Shown: one piece after another, positions 1 to 8,202 of the stretch
Layout of the letters: each line of letters begins with the position of its first letter
Numbering within the stretch: the first letter of the stretch is position 1
Assembly: GCA_023436615.1 (NCBI GenBank)
Contig: JAEZIO010000034.1
Location: 1-64,000, forward strand
Direction of reading: 5' to 3'
DNA length: 64,000 nt
From: Pseudomonadota bacterium
GTDB lineage: Bacteria; Pseudomonadota; Alphaproteobacteria; Sphingomonadales; Sphingomonadaceae
The notes under the pieces: generated by a model
What the model saw: the letters and a program-made list of their open reading frames with translations, nothing else
Told to the model about the DNA's origin: nothing
Database searches by the model: none
Made by a program: the position numbers and the translations under genes

Positions 1-611
1 GCGATCCAGCGCGACGCGGGATCGGGAAGCGGTTGAACCGGAAGCTGGATGACTCCGGCCCGATCAATGAGCGCGTTGAACAGTGCGACCTCGAGCGGGT
101 GAACGACGTCCTCGGCGTCGTGAAGCACGACCGCGGCCGCGGGTCGATCCTCCCGCAGCTCGTAGGCGAGCAGCGCGTCGTACAGATGGTTGAGGCAATC
201 CGCCTTGGTCGTCGGTCCGTTATGGTGGATCAACACCGGCTCGATGCGGGCATCGTCGACGCCTGCGATTGCGGCGGCGGTCGAAGGATCGTTCTGATAG
301 TGGCCGACGAACAGCCGGTAATTGCCATAGTCGAGCCGTTGAACGGTCGCTCGCAGCATGGATGCGATGACGGCCGATTCGTCCCAGGCGGGAACGAAGA
401 TTGCGATGAACCTTTGCTCGATGTCGGCACCGGCGAGATTCGTCGCGAAGGCTCGCGGAAAACGCCGGTAAACGGTTAGCGAGCGCCACAAGCGGCGTCC
501 GAAATAAATGGCATCGACCGCGAGGTCGTTGAGCGCAAACAGCAGGAAGCCGACGGCGCTGAACAGCGCGAGCTCGGCGGCCAGATGCGTCAACACTTCG
601 GCGAAGGTCAT
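1..611 (-). CDS. NfrB-type glycosyltransferase family 2 membrane protein, partial
   Basis: The gene starts at ATG 611 and runs leftward out of the window, so only about 203 residues are visible. The N-terminus has a hydrophobic helix (about residues 14-36), followed by a GT-A type nucleotide-binding start (FVPAWDESAVI, about 72-82) and a metal-binding DAED motif (165-168) within VVLHDAEDVVHPLE. This pattern matches the inner-membrane glycosyltransferase family of NfrB (phage N4 adsorption protein B), which acts in envelope polysaccharide export. The C-terminal part, where NfrB carries a c-di-GMP binding domain, is off the window, so the substrate cannot be judged. It is divergent from the small exported protein at 772. 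Confidence 0.8.
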   Translation of the reverse strand, partial: MTFAEVLTHLAAELALFSAVGFLLFALNDLAVDAIYFGRRLWRSLTVYRRFPRAFATNLAGADIEQRFIAIFVPAWDESAVIASMLRATVQRLDYGNYRLFVGHYQNDPSTAAAIAGVDDARIEPVLIHHNGPTTKADCLNHLYDALLAYELREDRPAAAVVLHDAEDVVHPLEVALFNALIDRAGVIQLPVQPLPDPASRWI

Positions 612-771
612 TCGCCCGTGCGCCCGAAAACATTATGCGCCGAATCCGCTCGGTGCACTGAGCCACTCCTGGCCGATTGTCACCCGAGCAGGACGGGGAA
701 TGGCACAACGGGCATTATTGCTCAAGATTGGATGGTTACCGCGTCAATGCGGCTCGGCTAAGGTGCCGCGC

Positions 772-1251
772 GTGCGGGCAATCCTAGTTACAGCGACGCT
801 GCTCTTCCTCGCGGCACCGACGAGCGCGGCGCAAATCCTGTTTGCCGGAGGCAGCTGGGCAGCGATCGATTTCGGTGCGAGGTGCGAAGCGCGGTCGAAA
901 GCGCTTTGGGCGAAGGCAGGGACTAAGCCCTTCGCCGGCTTTGCATTCGACCGCACCGGGTCGCGTCTGGGACAATTCTATGTCCGGCTGGCGCGGCCGG
1001 CACGATCGGGCGCAACCGTCATCGCAACGATCGGACGCGAGCCGTTCCTGCTTGTCGGACGCGGCGAGTGGGCGTGGAGTCGAGGCCCCGAGCAGCAGCG
1101 GGCAATGATCGCGGCCGCCCGCTACCAGGGCGGCATGCGGATCGACGCCCGTGACGTCCGGGGCGCGCGAATTGTCGACCGGTACGACCTTTCCGGTGCG
1201 GCGACGGCAATCGACGCCGCGGCCGCGGCTTGCGCTGGCAAAAGCGGCTGA
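772..1251 (+). CDS. Small exported protein of unknown function
   Basis: The protein has 159 residues from a GTG start at 772, chosen because it places a clear Sec signal peptide (LVTATLLFLAAPTSAAQ) at the N-terminus; a longer in-frame reading from 508 is antisense to the NfrB-like gene and has no signal. The mature part is rich in Trp, Gly and Arg and holds two Cys (one near the N-terminus in FGARCEAR, one near the C-terminus), consistent with a periplasmic disulfide. It resembles small invasion-associated-locus-B-like periplasmic proteins of alphaproteobacteria, but this is a weak resemblance. It ends 24 bases before rlmN and may be co-transcribed with it. Confidence 0.65.
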   Translation: MRAILVTATLLFLAAPTSAAQILFAGGSWAAIDFGARCEARSKALWAKAGTKPFAGFAFDRTGSRLGQFYVRLARPARSGATVIATIGREPFLLVGRGEWAWSRGPEQQRAMIAAARYQGGMRIDARDVRGARIVDRYDLSGAATAIDAAAAACAGKSG

Positions 1252-1275
1252 CGCACACTACATCGCGCGCCTGCC

Positions 1276-2451
1276 ATGAGCGCCGAAACCGCCCTGATGC
1301 CGATCCCCGGCGTAGTCGAGCCCGTGCCCGTTCCGCGCGGTCGCGAAGTCCTGCGCCGTTCGGACGGCCGCGTCGAGCTCATCGGTCTGTCCAGGGACGG
1401 TCTGCGGGCCGCGCTGGAAGGCGAGGGCCTCGATGCGCGGCAAGCGAAGCTGCGGGCGAAGCAGCTGTGGCACTGGATGTACAATCGGGGCGTGAGCGAC
1501 TTCGACGCGATGACCGACATCGCCAAGGCGCAGCGGCCGTGGCTCAAGGAGCGGTTCGCGATCACGCGCCCGAACGTCGTCGAAGCGCAGGTGTCGTCGG
1601 ACGGCACTCGCAAGTGGCTGCTCCGTACCGACGACGGCAATGACTTCGAGATGGTGTTCATCCCCGACGCCGACCGCGGGACCTTGTGCGTGTCGAGCCA
1701 GGTCGGCTGCACGCTCAACTGCCGTTTCTGCCACACGGGGACCATGCGGCTGGTGCGCAACCTCGAGCCGTCGGAGATCGTCGGCCAGGTCATGCTCGCG
1801 CGTGATGCGCTGGGCGAGTGGCCGAGCCAGCCTGAAGGGCGGATGCTCACCAACATCGTCATGATGGGGATGGGCGAGCCGCTCTACAATTTCGACAATG
1901 TGCGCGACGCGCTGAAGATCGTGATGGACGGCGACGGACTGGCCCTGTCGAAGCGGCGGATCACGCTTTCGACCAGCGGCGTCGTGCCGATGATGGAGCG
2001 CGCCGGCGAAGAGATCGGAGTCAATCTCGCCGTGTCGCTTCACGCGGTGACGAAGGACATCCGGGACGAGATCGTACCGCTCAACCGCAAGTACGGCATC
2101 GAGCAGTTGCTCGAGGCCTGTGCGGCCTATCCGGGAGCCAACAACGCCCGCCGCATCACGTTCGAATATGTGATGCTGAAGGACAAGAACGACAGTGACG
2201 AGGACGCGCGCGAGCTCGTCCGCCTGATCCGCAAGTACAAGCTTCCCGCGAAGGTGAACCTGATCCCGTTCAACCCGTGGCCGGGCGCGCCGTATGAATG
2301 TTCGACGCCGGAGCGGATCAGGGCGTTCAGCAACATCATCTTCGAGGCCGGCATTTCGGCACCGGTCCGCACCCCGCGCGGCCGAGACATCGACGCCGCC
2401 TGCGGCCAGCTCAAGACGGCTTCCGAACGCAAGCGAAAAAGCGCCGGCTGA
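1276..2451 (+). CDS. rlmN: 23S rRNA (adenine2503-C2)/tRNA A37 methyltransferase RlmN
   Basis: Radical-SAM enzyme of 391 residues that methylates C2 of A2503 in 23S rRNA and A37 of some tRNAs. The radical-SAM CxxxCxxC motif is Cys145, Cys149 and Cys152 (VGCTLNCRFCHTG). The GMGEPL motif follows, and Cys376 in DIDAACGQL fits the second catalytic cysteine that carries the methyl group. Length is typical for alphaproteobacterial RlmN, with the usual N-terminal extension. It follows the small exported protein by 24 bases. Confidence 0.97.
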   Translation: MSAETALMPIPGVVEPVPVPRGREVLRRSDGRVELIGLSRDGLRAALEGEGLDARQAKLRAKQLWHWMYNRGVSDFDAMTDIAKAQRPWLKERFAITRPNVVEAQVSSDGTRKWLLRTDDGNDFEMVFIPDADRGTLCVSSQVGCTLNCRFCHTGTMRLVRNLEPSEIVGQVMLARDALGEWPSQPEGRMLTNIVMMGMGEPLYNFDNVRDALKIVMDGDGLALSKRRITLSTSGVVPMMERAGEEIGVNLAVSLHAVTKDIRDEIVPLNRKYGIEQLLEACAAYPGANNARRITFEYVMLKDKNDSDEDARELVRLIRKYKLPAKVNLIPFNPWPGAPYECSTPERIRAFSNIIFEAGISAPVRTPRGRDIDAACGQLKTASERKRKSAG

Positions 2452-2535
2452 TCCGGCCGTTCGCGGTGGGTGGACGGACCCGCGGCGGTAGGGTTAAGTC
2501 CCGGGCAGAAGATTGCGCGGTGACGAGGAGTTCGA

Positions 2536-3825
2536 ATGTCACTCATCGGCAAAATGATCGACCGGCTGCTGACCAAGGGCAGCATCACGATCGTCGAACC
2601 CGGCAAGGAACCGGAAACCTACGGCCCCGGCGGCAACGGCGGCAAGGACCTGACCATCCGGGTGATGGACAAGAAGGTCGTATTCGACATTCTCAAGAAT
2701 CCCCGCCTCGGCTTCGGCGAGGCCTATATGGACGGCCGCCTCGTCATCGAAGCCGGGACGGTGCTCGACCTTCTCGAGATGGTCATGGGATCTAATCCCT
2801 GGGAAGAAGGCCGGCCGGCACGCAAGCTCCTCAATCGAGGAAAGACCGGGCTCCGCCGCTTGTTCGCGCGCAACGACACGAAGCGCGCCAAGCGCAATGT
2901 CGCACACCACTACGACCTTGGCGACGATCTCTACGAGCTCTTCCTCGATTCCGACCGCCAGTACAGCTGTGCCTATTTCACTTCGCCCGACAACGAGCTC
3001 GAGCAGGCGCAGTGGGACAAGAAGGCGCACATCGCCTCCAAGCTCTATCTGAAGCCCGGGCAGAAGGTCCTCGACATCGGTTCAGGATGGGGCGGCCTGG
3101 CCATCTATCTTCACCAGGCGGCGAAGGTGGATGTGCTCGGAATCACGCTCTCCGAAGACCAGCTTCGCGTTGCGCGCCGGCGAGCCGAGGAGGCGGGAGT
3201 GTCCGACCACGTCAAGTTCGAGCTGGTCGATTACCGCGTGCTTCAGGGCGAGTTCGACCGCATCGTCTCGGTCGGAATGTTCGAGCACGTAGGGCTGGAG
3301 TTCTATGAGGAATTCTTTGCGGCCTGTCGGCGCCTGCTGAAGCGCGACGGCGTGATGCTCCTTCACACGATCGGGAAATTCGGAATCTCGAAGAAGCCGG
3401 ATCCGTTCACGGATAAGTGGATCTTCCCCGGATACCACCTCCCGTCGCTTAGCCAGATGACATCGGCCAGCGAGAAGTCCCAGCTGATGGTCAGCGACCT
3501 CGAAACGCTGCGTCTGCATTACGCCTACACGCTCCGCCACTGGCTGAAGCGCGTGTACGAAAACCGCGCGAAGATCGAGGCGCTGTACGACGCCCGATTC
3601 TTCCGCATGTGGGAATTCTATCTGGCGGGCGGGATCGTGATGTTCGAAAGCGGGGCCGGCTGCAATTACCAGGTCCAGTACATCCGCGACCGCCGGGCCC
3701 TCCCGATCACGCGCGACTACATGATCGAGGCCGAGAAGCGGCTCCGCATGAAACCGAACGCGGGCAAGAAAAAAGGCCCGGCGCAGTCGCGCCGAGCCTC
3801 TCCCAAGGAAACGGAAGCCGCTTAG
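2536..3825 (+). CDS. cfa: Cyclopropane-fatty-acyl-phospholipid synthase
   Basis: Protein of 429 residues of the CFA/mycolic acid synthase family, which transfers a methylene group from SAM to cis double bonds of phospholipid acyl chains. Visible motifs are the active-site QYSCAYF (Cys145), the SAM-binding VLDIGSGWGG (178-187), and FEHVG further on. The basic, lysine-rich C-terminal tail is unusual but shows no domain. Start ATG 2536 is preceded by GACGAGGAG. The stop overlaps the stop of the EF-hand gene on the other strand by 4 bases. Confidence 0.95.
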   Translation: MSLIGKMIDRLLTKGSITIVEPGKEPETYGPGGNGGKDLTIRVMDKKVVFDILKNPRLGFGEAYMDGRLVIEAGTVLDLLEMVMGSNPWEEGRPARKLLNRGKTGLRRLFARNDTKRAKRNVAHHYDLGDDLYELFLDSDRQYSCAYFTSPDNELEQAQWDKKAHIASKLYLKPGQKVLDIGSGWGGLAIYLHQAAKVDVLGITLSEDQLRVARRRAEEAGVSDHVKFELVDYRVLQGEFDRIVSVGMFEHVGLEFYEEFFAACRRLLKRDGVMLLHTIGKFGISKKPDPFTDKWIFPGYHLPSLSQMTSASEKSQLMVSDLETLRLHYAYTLRHWLKRVYENRAKIEALYDARFFRMWEFYLAGGIVMFESGAGCNYQVQYIRDRRALPITRDYMIEAEKRLRMKPNAGKKKGPAQSRRASPKETEAA

Positions 3826-4394
3826 CTTCGACCCCCGCGGGCGCGCATCGATTGGCGCGCTGCGTGCATCTCGTCCGTTGTGAGCGTACCGTCGCGATTG
3901 GCGTCGGCGCGATCGAAATGGGCAGTCGCTGCCGCCGTCGCTTCCTGAAGCGAGACGCGGCCGTCCTTGTTGGCGTCGGCCATGGCGAACATCCGCGCCC
4001 CCATGCCCCCGTGCATCATGCGCATTCCGCGGTGGCCCCGCTTGCCGGCCATGCCAGCCATCGCCGCGCGGGCGCCCTCGAACTCCGCGCGGCTGATCGA
4101 GCCGTCCTTGTTCGTGTCGAGGCGGTCGAAGCGCTGCGAGGCGCGCTGCTCCCTGCGCGCCTTCGGCTGCTGGACAGCCGCGTTCAGCTCCGCCTGCTCA
4201 ACGAAACCGTCGCGATTGGCGTCCAGCGTTGCGAAGTGCTGCTGAACCATCTGAACGAGCTGCGCCCGAGTGATCGGAGCCATGGCCATGGCGTGACGAG
4301 CAGCCTGAGGCTGAGCGGGCGCGGTTTGAGCAAAAGCAGGCGCGACGGCGGCGATCGCGGCTGCCGCGGCCGCAGACAAAAGCAGGGTCTTCAT
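3822..4394 (-). CDS. Exported EF-hand calcium-binding protein
   Basis: The product has 190 residues. The start at 4394 gives a signal peptide (MKTLLLSAAAAAAIAAVAPAFAQ); longer in-frame readings add a non-signal leader. Four EF-hand loops are seen at about 58-69 (DANRDGFVEQAE), 93-104 (DTNKDGSISRAE), 140-151 (DANKDGRVSLQE) and 164-175 (DANRDGTLTTDE), all with Asp/Asn and a closing Glu at the calcium-ligand positions. A His/Met/Gly-rich stretch (about 119-138) separates loops 2 and 3 and could bind another metal. The role is probably periplasmic calcium binding or signalling; the partner is unknown. It is convergent with cfa. Confidence 0.85.
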   Translation of the reverse strand: MKTLLLSAAAAAAIAAVAPAFAQTAPAQPQAARHAMAMAPITRAQLVQMVQQHFATLDANRDGFVEQAELNAAVQQPKARREQRASQRFDRLDTNKDGSISRAEFEGARAAMAGMAGKRGHRGMRMMHGGMGARMFAMADANKDGRVSLQEATAAATAHFDRADANRDGTLTTDEMHAARQSMRARGGRS

Positions 4395-4503
4395 AGAAAA
4401 ACTCCAGTTCACTGTGCCGACATGGTTAAGGCCCCTGGCCTGTATCGCGGTTGAACGCGGGAGCAGTTGGCGGCAGAGCGCGCGGATGGGGAACGGCGAC
4501 GTC

Positions 4504-6057
4504 ATGACCGAGGAATCCGCCGCGACGGAGGGTGACCCGGCGAAGGAGCGCGGTTGGTGGGATAGCCCCGCGGTCGTGTTTCTCGCAGTCCTGCTTGCGG
4601 CCGCACCGCTGGTCTATCCGAAGATTCCGCCACTGGTTGATCTGTTCGGGCACATGGGCCGGTATCGGGTCGAGCTGGACATCGGCCAATCCCCGTGGCT
4701 TCGGGACTATTACGGCTTCCACTGGGCGGCCATCGGCAACCTTGGCGTCGATCTGCTCATCATGCCGCTCGGCAAGCTGCTCGGGCTCGAGCCGGCAGTG
4801 AAGCTGATCGTCATCCTGATCCCGCCAATGACCGTAGCCGGGTTCCTGTGGGTCGCGCGCGAGGTGCACGGGCGAATTCCGCCGACTGCTTATTTCGCGC
4901 TGCCGTTCGCACTGGGTCACCCGTTCCTGTTCGGCTTCGTCAACTTCGCGCTATCGATGGCGCTCGCCTTCCTCGCGTTCGGCTTGTGGCTCCGGCTTGG
5001 GAGGCTGGAGAAGACGAAGCTCAGGGCCTGGCTGTTCGTGCCGATCTCTCTCCTGGTCTTCTTCTGCCACACCTACGGCTGGGGCGTGCTTGGCCTGCTG
5101 TGCTTTTCGGCCGAGGCGGTGCGGCAGCACGATCGCGGGCTCGGCTGGTTCAGGGCCGGCGTCGCTGCCGCCCTCCACGCTTCGGTCATGGCCCTGCCGC
5201 TCCTCGTCATGATCGCGTGGCGCAGCGAGACCCACGGCGGCGCCACGACGGACTGGTTCAACTGGGAATCCAAATGGCGCTGGGTGAAGATGGCGCTCCG
5301 GGATCGCTGGCGGGTGTTCGACCTCGCTTCGCTCATTGTCTGCGCTCTGCCGTTCGCTGCCACGATCTTCAGCCGGCAGATGGCGTTGTCGCGAAACCTC
5401 GCCTTCTCGGCCATCGTCCTCGCCGCCGGCTATCTGCTGCTGCCGAGGATCATCTTCGGCTCCGCTTATGCCGACATGCGGCTCGTCCCTTACTTGTTCG
5501 CCGTTGCCCTCCTTGCGATCCGCTTCCGCGGAACCGTGCGGCTTCGCACGGCGCACGTCCTTGGCGCAGTGGGAATCGCGTTCTTCCTGGCGCGCGTCGG
5601 CGCCACGACGATGAGCCTTGCCATCGCCTCCGACAGCCAGCAGGCGAGGCTTGCCGCACTCGACAAGGTGCCGATGGGGGCTCGCGTGGTGACGATGGTC
5701 GGAGAGCCTTGCGGAGCGAGCTGGGCGCTATCGCGGGACAGCCACCTCGGCGCGATGGTCGTGGTTCGGAAGCAAGGCTTCTCCAATGACCAGTGGGTGA
5801 TGGAAGGGCTCAACCTCCTCGATCTCCATTATGCCGATGCCGGTCACTTCGCGGCCGATCCGTCGCAGCGGGTTCGCCCCGATCGCTGCAGCGTCGGCCA
5901 GATATGGTCGATCAACGAGGCTCTCCGGTCGCTTCCGAGGCAGGCCTTCGACTATGTCTGGCTTATCGATCCGCCGCCTTATGATCCGGAACTGACGAAA
6001 GCGTTCGAGGTGGTCTGGCGCGGGCCGGGCTCCATCCTCTATCGGATTCCCGCATGA
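4504..6057 (+). CDS. Polytopic membrane protein, GT-C-like (putative sugar transferase)
   Basis: A protein of 517 residues with about ten hydrophobic helices over the first 380 residues and a soluble C-terminal domain with several Cys. The first periplasmic loop carries PPLVDLFGHMGRYRVEL, an Asp followed by His and Arg, at the place where GT-C glycosyltransferases keep their catalytic acid. ATG 4504 was chosen because GGGGA lies upstream and the residues before it (in-frame ATGs at 4414 and 4486) look non-coding. The stop overlaps the next start (ATGA at 6054), so it is almost certainly co-expressed with the GtrB-type enzyme. I infer a lipid-linked-sugar dependent transferase; no substrate can be named. 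Confidence 0.7.
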   Translation: MTEESAATEGDPAKERGWWDSPAVVFLAVLLAAAPLVYPKIPPLVDLFGHMGRYRVELDIGQSPWLRDYYGFHWAAIGNLGVDLLIMPLGKLLGLEPAVKLIVILIPPMTVAGFLWVAREVHGRIPPTAYFALPFALGHPFLFGFVNFALSMALAFLAFGLWLRLGRLEKTKLRAWLFVPISLLVFFCHTYGWGVLGLLCFSAEAVRQHDRGLGWFRAGVAAALHASVMALPLLVMIAWRSETHGGATTDWFNWESKWRWVKMALRDRWRVFDLASLIVCALPFAATIFSRQMALSRNLAFSAIVLAAGYLLLPRIIFGSAYADMRLVPYLFAVALLAIRFRGTVRLRTAHVLGAVGIAFFLARVGATTMSLAIASDSQQARLAALDKVPMGARVVTMVGEPCGASWALSRDSHLGAMVVVRKQGFSNDQWVMEGLNLLDLHYADAGHFAADPSQRVRPDRCSVGQIWSINEALRSLPRQAFDYVWLIDPPPYDPELTKAFEVVWRGPGSILYRIPA

Positions 6058-7100
6058 AGCTCTCGATTGTCGTCCCCTGCTTCAACGAGGAAGCGTGCCT
6101 CGGCAGGCTGCACGAGCGCCTGACCGACGCTGCGCGGGCCAGCTTCGGCGATGACTATGAAATCCTGCTGGTCAATGACGGGTCCAAGGACAAAAGCTGG
6201 CCGATGATGCGGGACATGGCGGCCGCGGACCCGCACGTCGTTGCCGTGAACCTGTCGCGCAATCACGGGCACCAGCTGGCGCTCACCGCCGGGCTGGACC
6301 TTGCAGGCGGCGAGCTGATCCTGGTCATCGACGCAGACCTTCAGGATCCCCCGGAACTGCTTCCGGACATGCTCGACACGATGCGCCGCGAAGGGGCGGA
6401 CGTCGTCTACGGCGTCCGCAAGTCGAGGCGAGGGGAAACCGCATTCAAGCGCGCGACCGCTCACGGCTTCTACCGGTTGCTGGCCCGCGCCACCGACGTC
6501 GACATCCCGCTCGACGCCGGCGATTTCCGCCTGATGACGCGGCGCGCACTCGACGTGCTGCTGGCGATGCCGGAACAGGCGCGCTTCATCCGCGGAATGG
6601 TCGCGTGGATCGGGTTTCGGCAGGTGCCGATCCTGTACGACCGGGACGAGCGCTTCGCCGGCGAGACCAAATATCCGCTCAGCAAGATGCTGCGCTTCGC
6701 GATCGACGCGCTGACCGGATTTTCCTCGGCACCGCTGAAGCTCGCGAGCCACGCCGGTCTCGCATTGTCGGTCGGCTCGGTGCTGATCATCCTCTACATC
6801 CTCTACGCGTGGGCGATCGGCGAGAGCATCCAGGGCTGGACGTCGCTGATGCTCGTCGTCGTCGTCCTCGGCGCCGTGCAGATGTTCGTGCTGGCGCTGA
6901 TGGGAGAATATATCGGACGGCTGTACAACGAGGCGAAGGCGCGGCCGCTGTACATCGTTCAGGAGATCGCGGGGGGCCACCGCCGCGAAGGCAGGCTCGG
7001 TCAGGTCGCGGAGGCGACGGCGAACAGCGAAAGCCCCGGGGGCAAGGGAAGCCTGCCGATCAACCGGCGCTCGGCACGAAAGGCGCGCTCGAACAAATAA
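6054..7100 (+). CDS. GtrB/DPM1-type polyprenyl-phosphate glycosyltransferase (GT2)
   Basis: Protein of 348 residues. The N-terminal GT-A domain begins SIVVPCFNEE and has the nucleotide motif LVNDGSKDKS and the metal motif DADLQDPPE (Asp93, Asp95). Two transmembrane helices lie near residues 248-300, as in GtrB, ArnC and YkcC-type enzymes that load a sugar from a nucleotide sugar onto undecaprenyl phosphate at the cytoplasmic face. The tail after residue 310 is basic. It starts inside the stop of the upstream GT-C-like gene. Its last 100 bases overlap, tail to tail, the methyltransferase gene on the minus strand. The GtrA-type gene close by supports a flippase pair. Confidence 0.88.
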   Translation: MKLSIVVPCFNEEACLGRLHERLTDAARASFGDDYEILLVNDGSKDKSWPMMRDMAAADPHVVAVNLSRNHGHQLALTAGLDLAGGELILVIDADLQDPPELLPDMLDTMRREGADVVYGVRKSRRGETAFKRATAHGFYRLLARATDVDIPLDAGDFRLMTRRALDVLLAMPEQARFIRGMVAWIGFRQVPILYDRDERFAGETKYPLSKMLRFAIDALTGFSSAPLKLASHAGLALSVGSVLIILYILYAWAIGESIQGWTSLMLVVVVLGAVQMFVLALMGEYIGRLYNEAKARPLYIVQEIAGGHRREGRLGQVAEATANSESPGGKGSLPINRRSARKARSNK

Positions 7101-7729
7101 TTGACGGGCTTTGGAGGGAGCGCATCATCTCCGCCGCCGCGCCCTGTCGCTTTGGCCGCGAGGCGCGCCCCGATCGCAAGCGGAAACAGGATGCTGTTGA
7201 AATAGCCGATCGAGCGAAGTTCCAGCGGCGACTCCTTGATCAGACGCTCCAGCTGCTTCTTCGAATAGCGCCGCTTGTGGTGGTTCAGCTCGTCATGCGC
7301 CGACCACATCCACTGGTGCGCGGGCACCGTCACCAGCAGGCTGCCGCCGGACTTCAGGCAGGCGGCGAGCCCGGCGATCGCCGTGCGATCGTCATCGATA
7401 TGTTCGACCACATCGAGAGCGGCGACGAGATCGTAGTGAGAGCGTTCGACGCCAGGCAGCTCGGGCAGCGGCGCCGATGCGATCCGTCGTCCGATCCTTT
7501 TTTCCGCGTGGCGCCGCGCTTCCTCATCGATCTCGATGGCGTCGACCTTCCCGAAATGCTCGAGCATCTTCAAATTGTGACCCGTCCCGCATCCCACTTC
7601 GAGAATGCGCGCGTCGCGCGGTAGCGGTATCGTGCGCTCGATCAGGGCCCGCAGCACCTCACGGCGCGCACGGTACCACCAGTGGAGTTCGTCAAGCTCC
7701 GCCATGCGATCATAGACCACCCGCTCCAT
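7001..7729 (-). CDS. Class I SAM-dependent methyltransferase
   Basis: Protein of 242 residues. The start at 7729 (MERVVYDRMAELDELHWWY) is the first sensible one and shares the sequence TGATG with the stop of the upstream gtrA-like gene. The SAM-binding motif I is ILEVGCGTGHN (about 43-53), an acidic motif II is AIEIDEE, and motif IV is ALDVVEHIDD. The C-terminal part is basic with a hydrophobic patch. WW-type N-termini like this occur in methyltransferases of envelope glycan clusters, and its neighbours are glycan genes, so a glycan or polyprenyl-linked substrate is likely but inferred. It overlaps the GtrB-type gene by 100 bases on the opposite strand. Confidence 0.85.
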   Translation of the reverse strand: MERVVYDRMAELDELHWWYRARREVLRALIERTIPLPRDARILEVGCGTGHNLKMLEHFGKVDAIEIDEEARRHAEKRIGRRIASAPLPELPGVERSHYDLVAALDVVEHIDDDRTAIAGLAACLKSGGSLLVTVPAHQWMWSAHDELNHHKRRYSKKQLERLIKESPLELRSIGYFNSILFPLAIGARLAAKATGRGGGDDALPPKPVNYLFERAFRAERRLIGRLPLPPGLSLFAVASAT

Positions 7730-8136
7730 CAGCGGAAAACCCACTGGCGGTTCAGCACGAACGTCACCGCCGGCGTCACGAACAGCATCGGGAGAATGGG
7801 AGCGCCGCGGCCAAGGTCGAGGCGCGTGTAGAGCAACCACACCCAGAAGCTGTTGAGAGCATAGCTGATCAGCGAAACGATGATGAACCGCACACGTGTC
7901 GCATGGGTGCGTTCGCCGCCGTGCCCGCGGAAGCTCCAGCTGCTGTGCATCACGTATCCGGTCGCCATCGCCGTCACATAAGCGAGAAGATTGCCGAGCT
8001 GCGGATGCCACCGCAGCACGATCGCAACGATCGCATAAACGCCCACGCCGAGGGCCGTGACGAAGGCGCCAGTGACTGCGAAGCGGACAAGCTGGGCGAG
8101 CATTTCGCGGCGGGCAGGGTCGAGATTCTGGATCAA
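7729..8136 (-). CDS. GtrA family membrane protein (putative polyprenyl-P-sugar flippase)
   Basis: Small protein with four transmembrane helices typical of GtrA: a RFAVTGAFVTALGVG opening, then three more hydrophobic segments, ending in FVLNRQWVFR, the family's C-terminal NR.WvF signature. GtrA proteins are believed to flip undecaprenyl-phosphate-linked sugars across the inner membrane. I chose TTG 8136 (GGAAAG four bases upstream) because the residues that follow match how family members begin; ATG 8103 is the conservative alternative. It is followed directly by the methyltransferase (TGATG) and is divergent from the GT-C gene at 8203. Confidence 0.85.
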   Translation of the reverse strand: MIQNLDPARREMLAQLVRFAVTGAFVTALGVGVYAIVAIVLRWHPQLGNLLAYVTAMATGYVMHSSWSFRGHGGERTHATRVRFIIVSLISYALNSFWVWLLYTRLDLGRGAPILPMLFVTPAVTFVLNRQWVFR

Positions 8137-8202
8137 CGCGCTTTCCGCAAAAGTCCGGGACCGTCGCTTGTTCTTTGAGGCGCACCGGCTAGAGCGCGAA
8201 AC

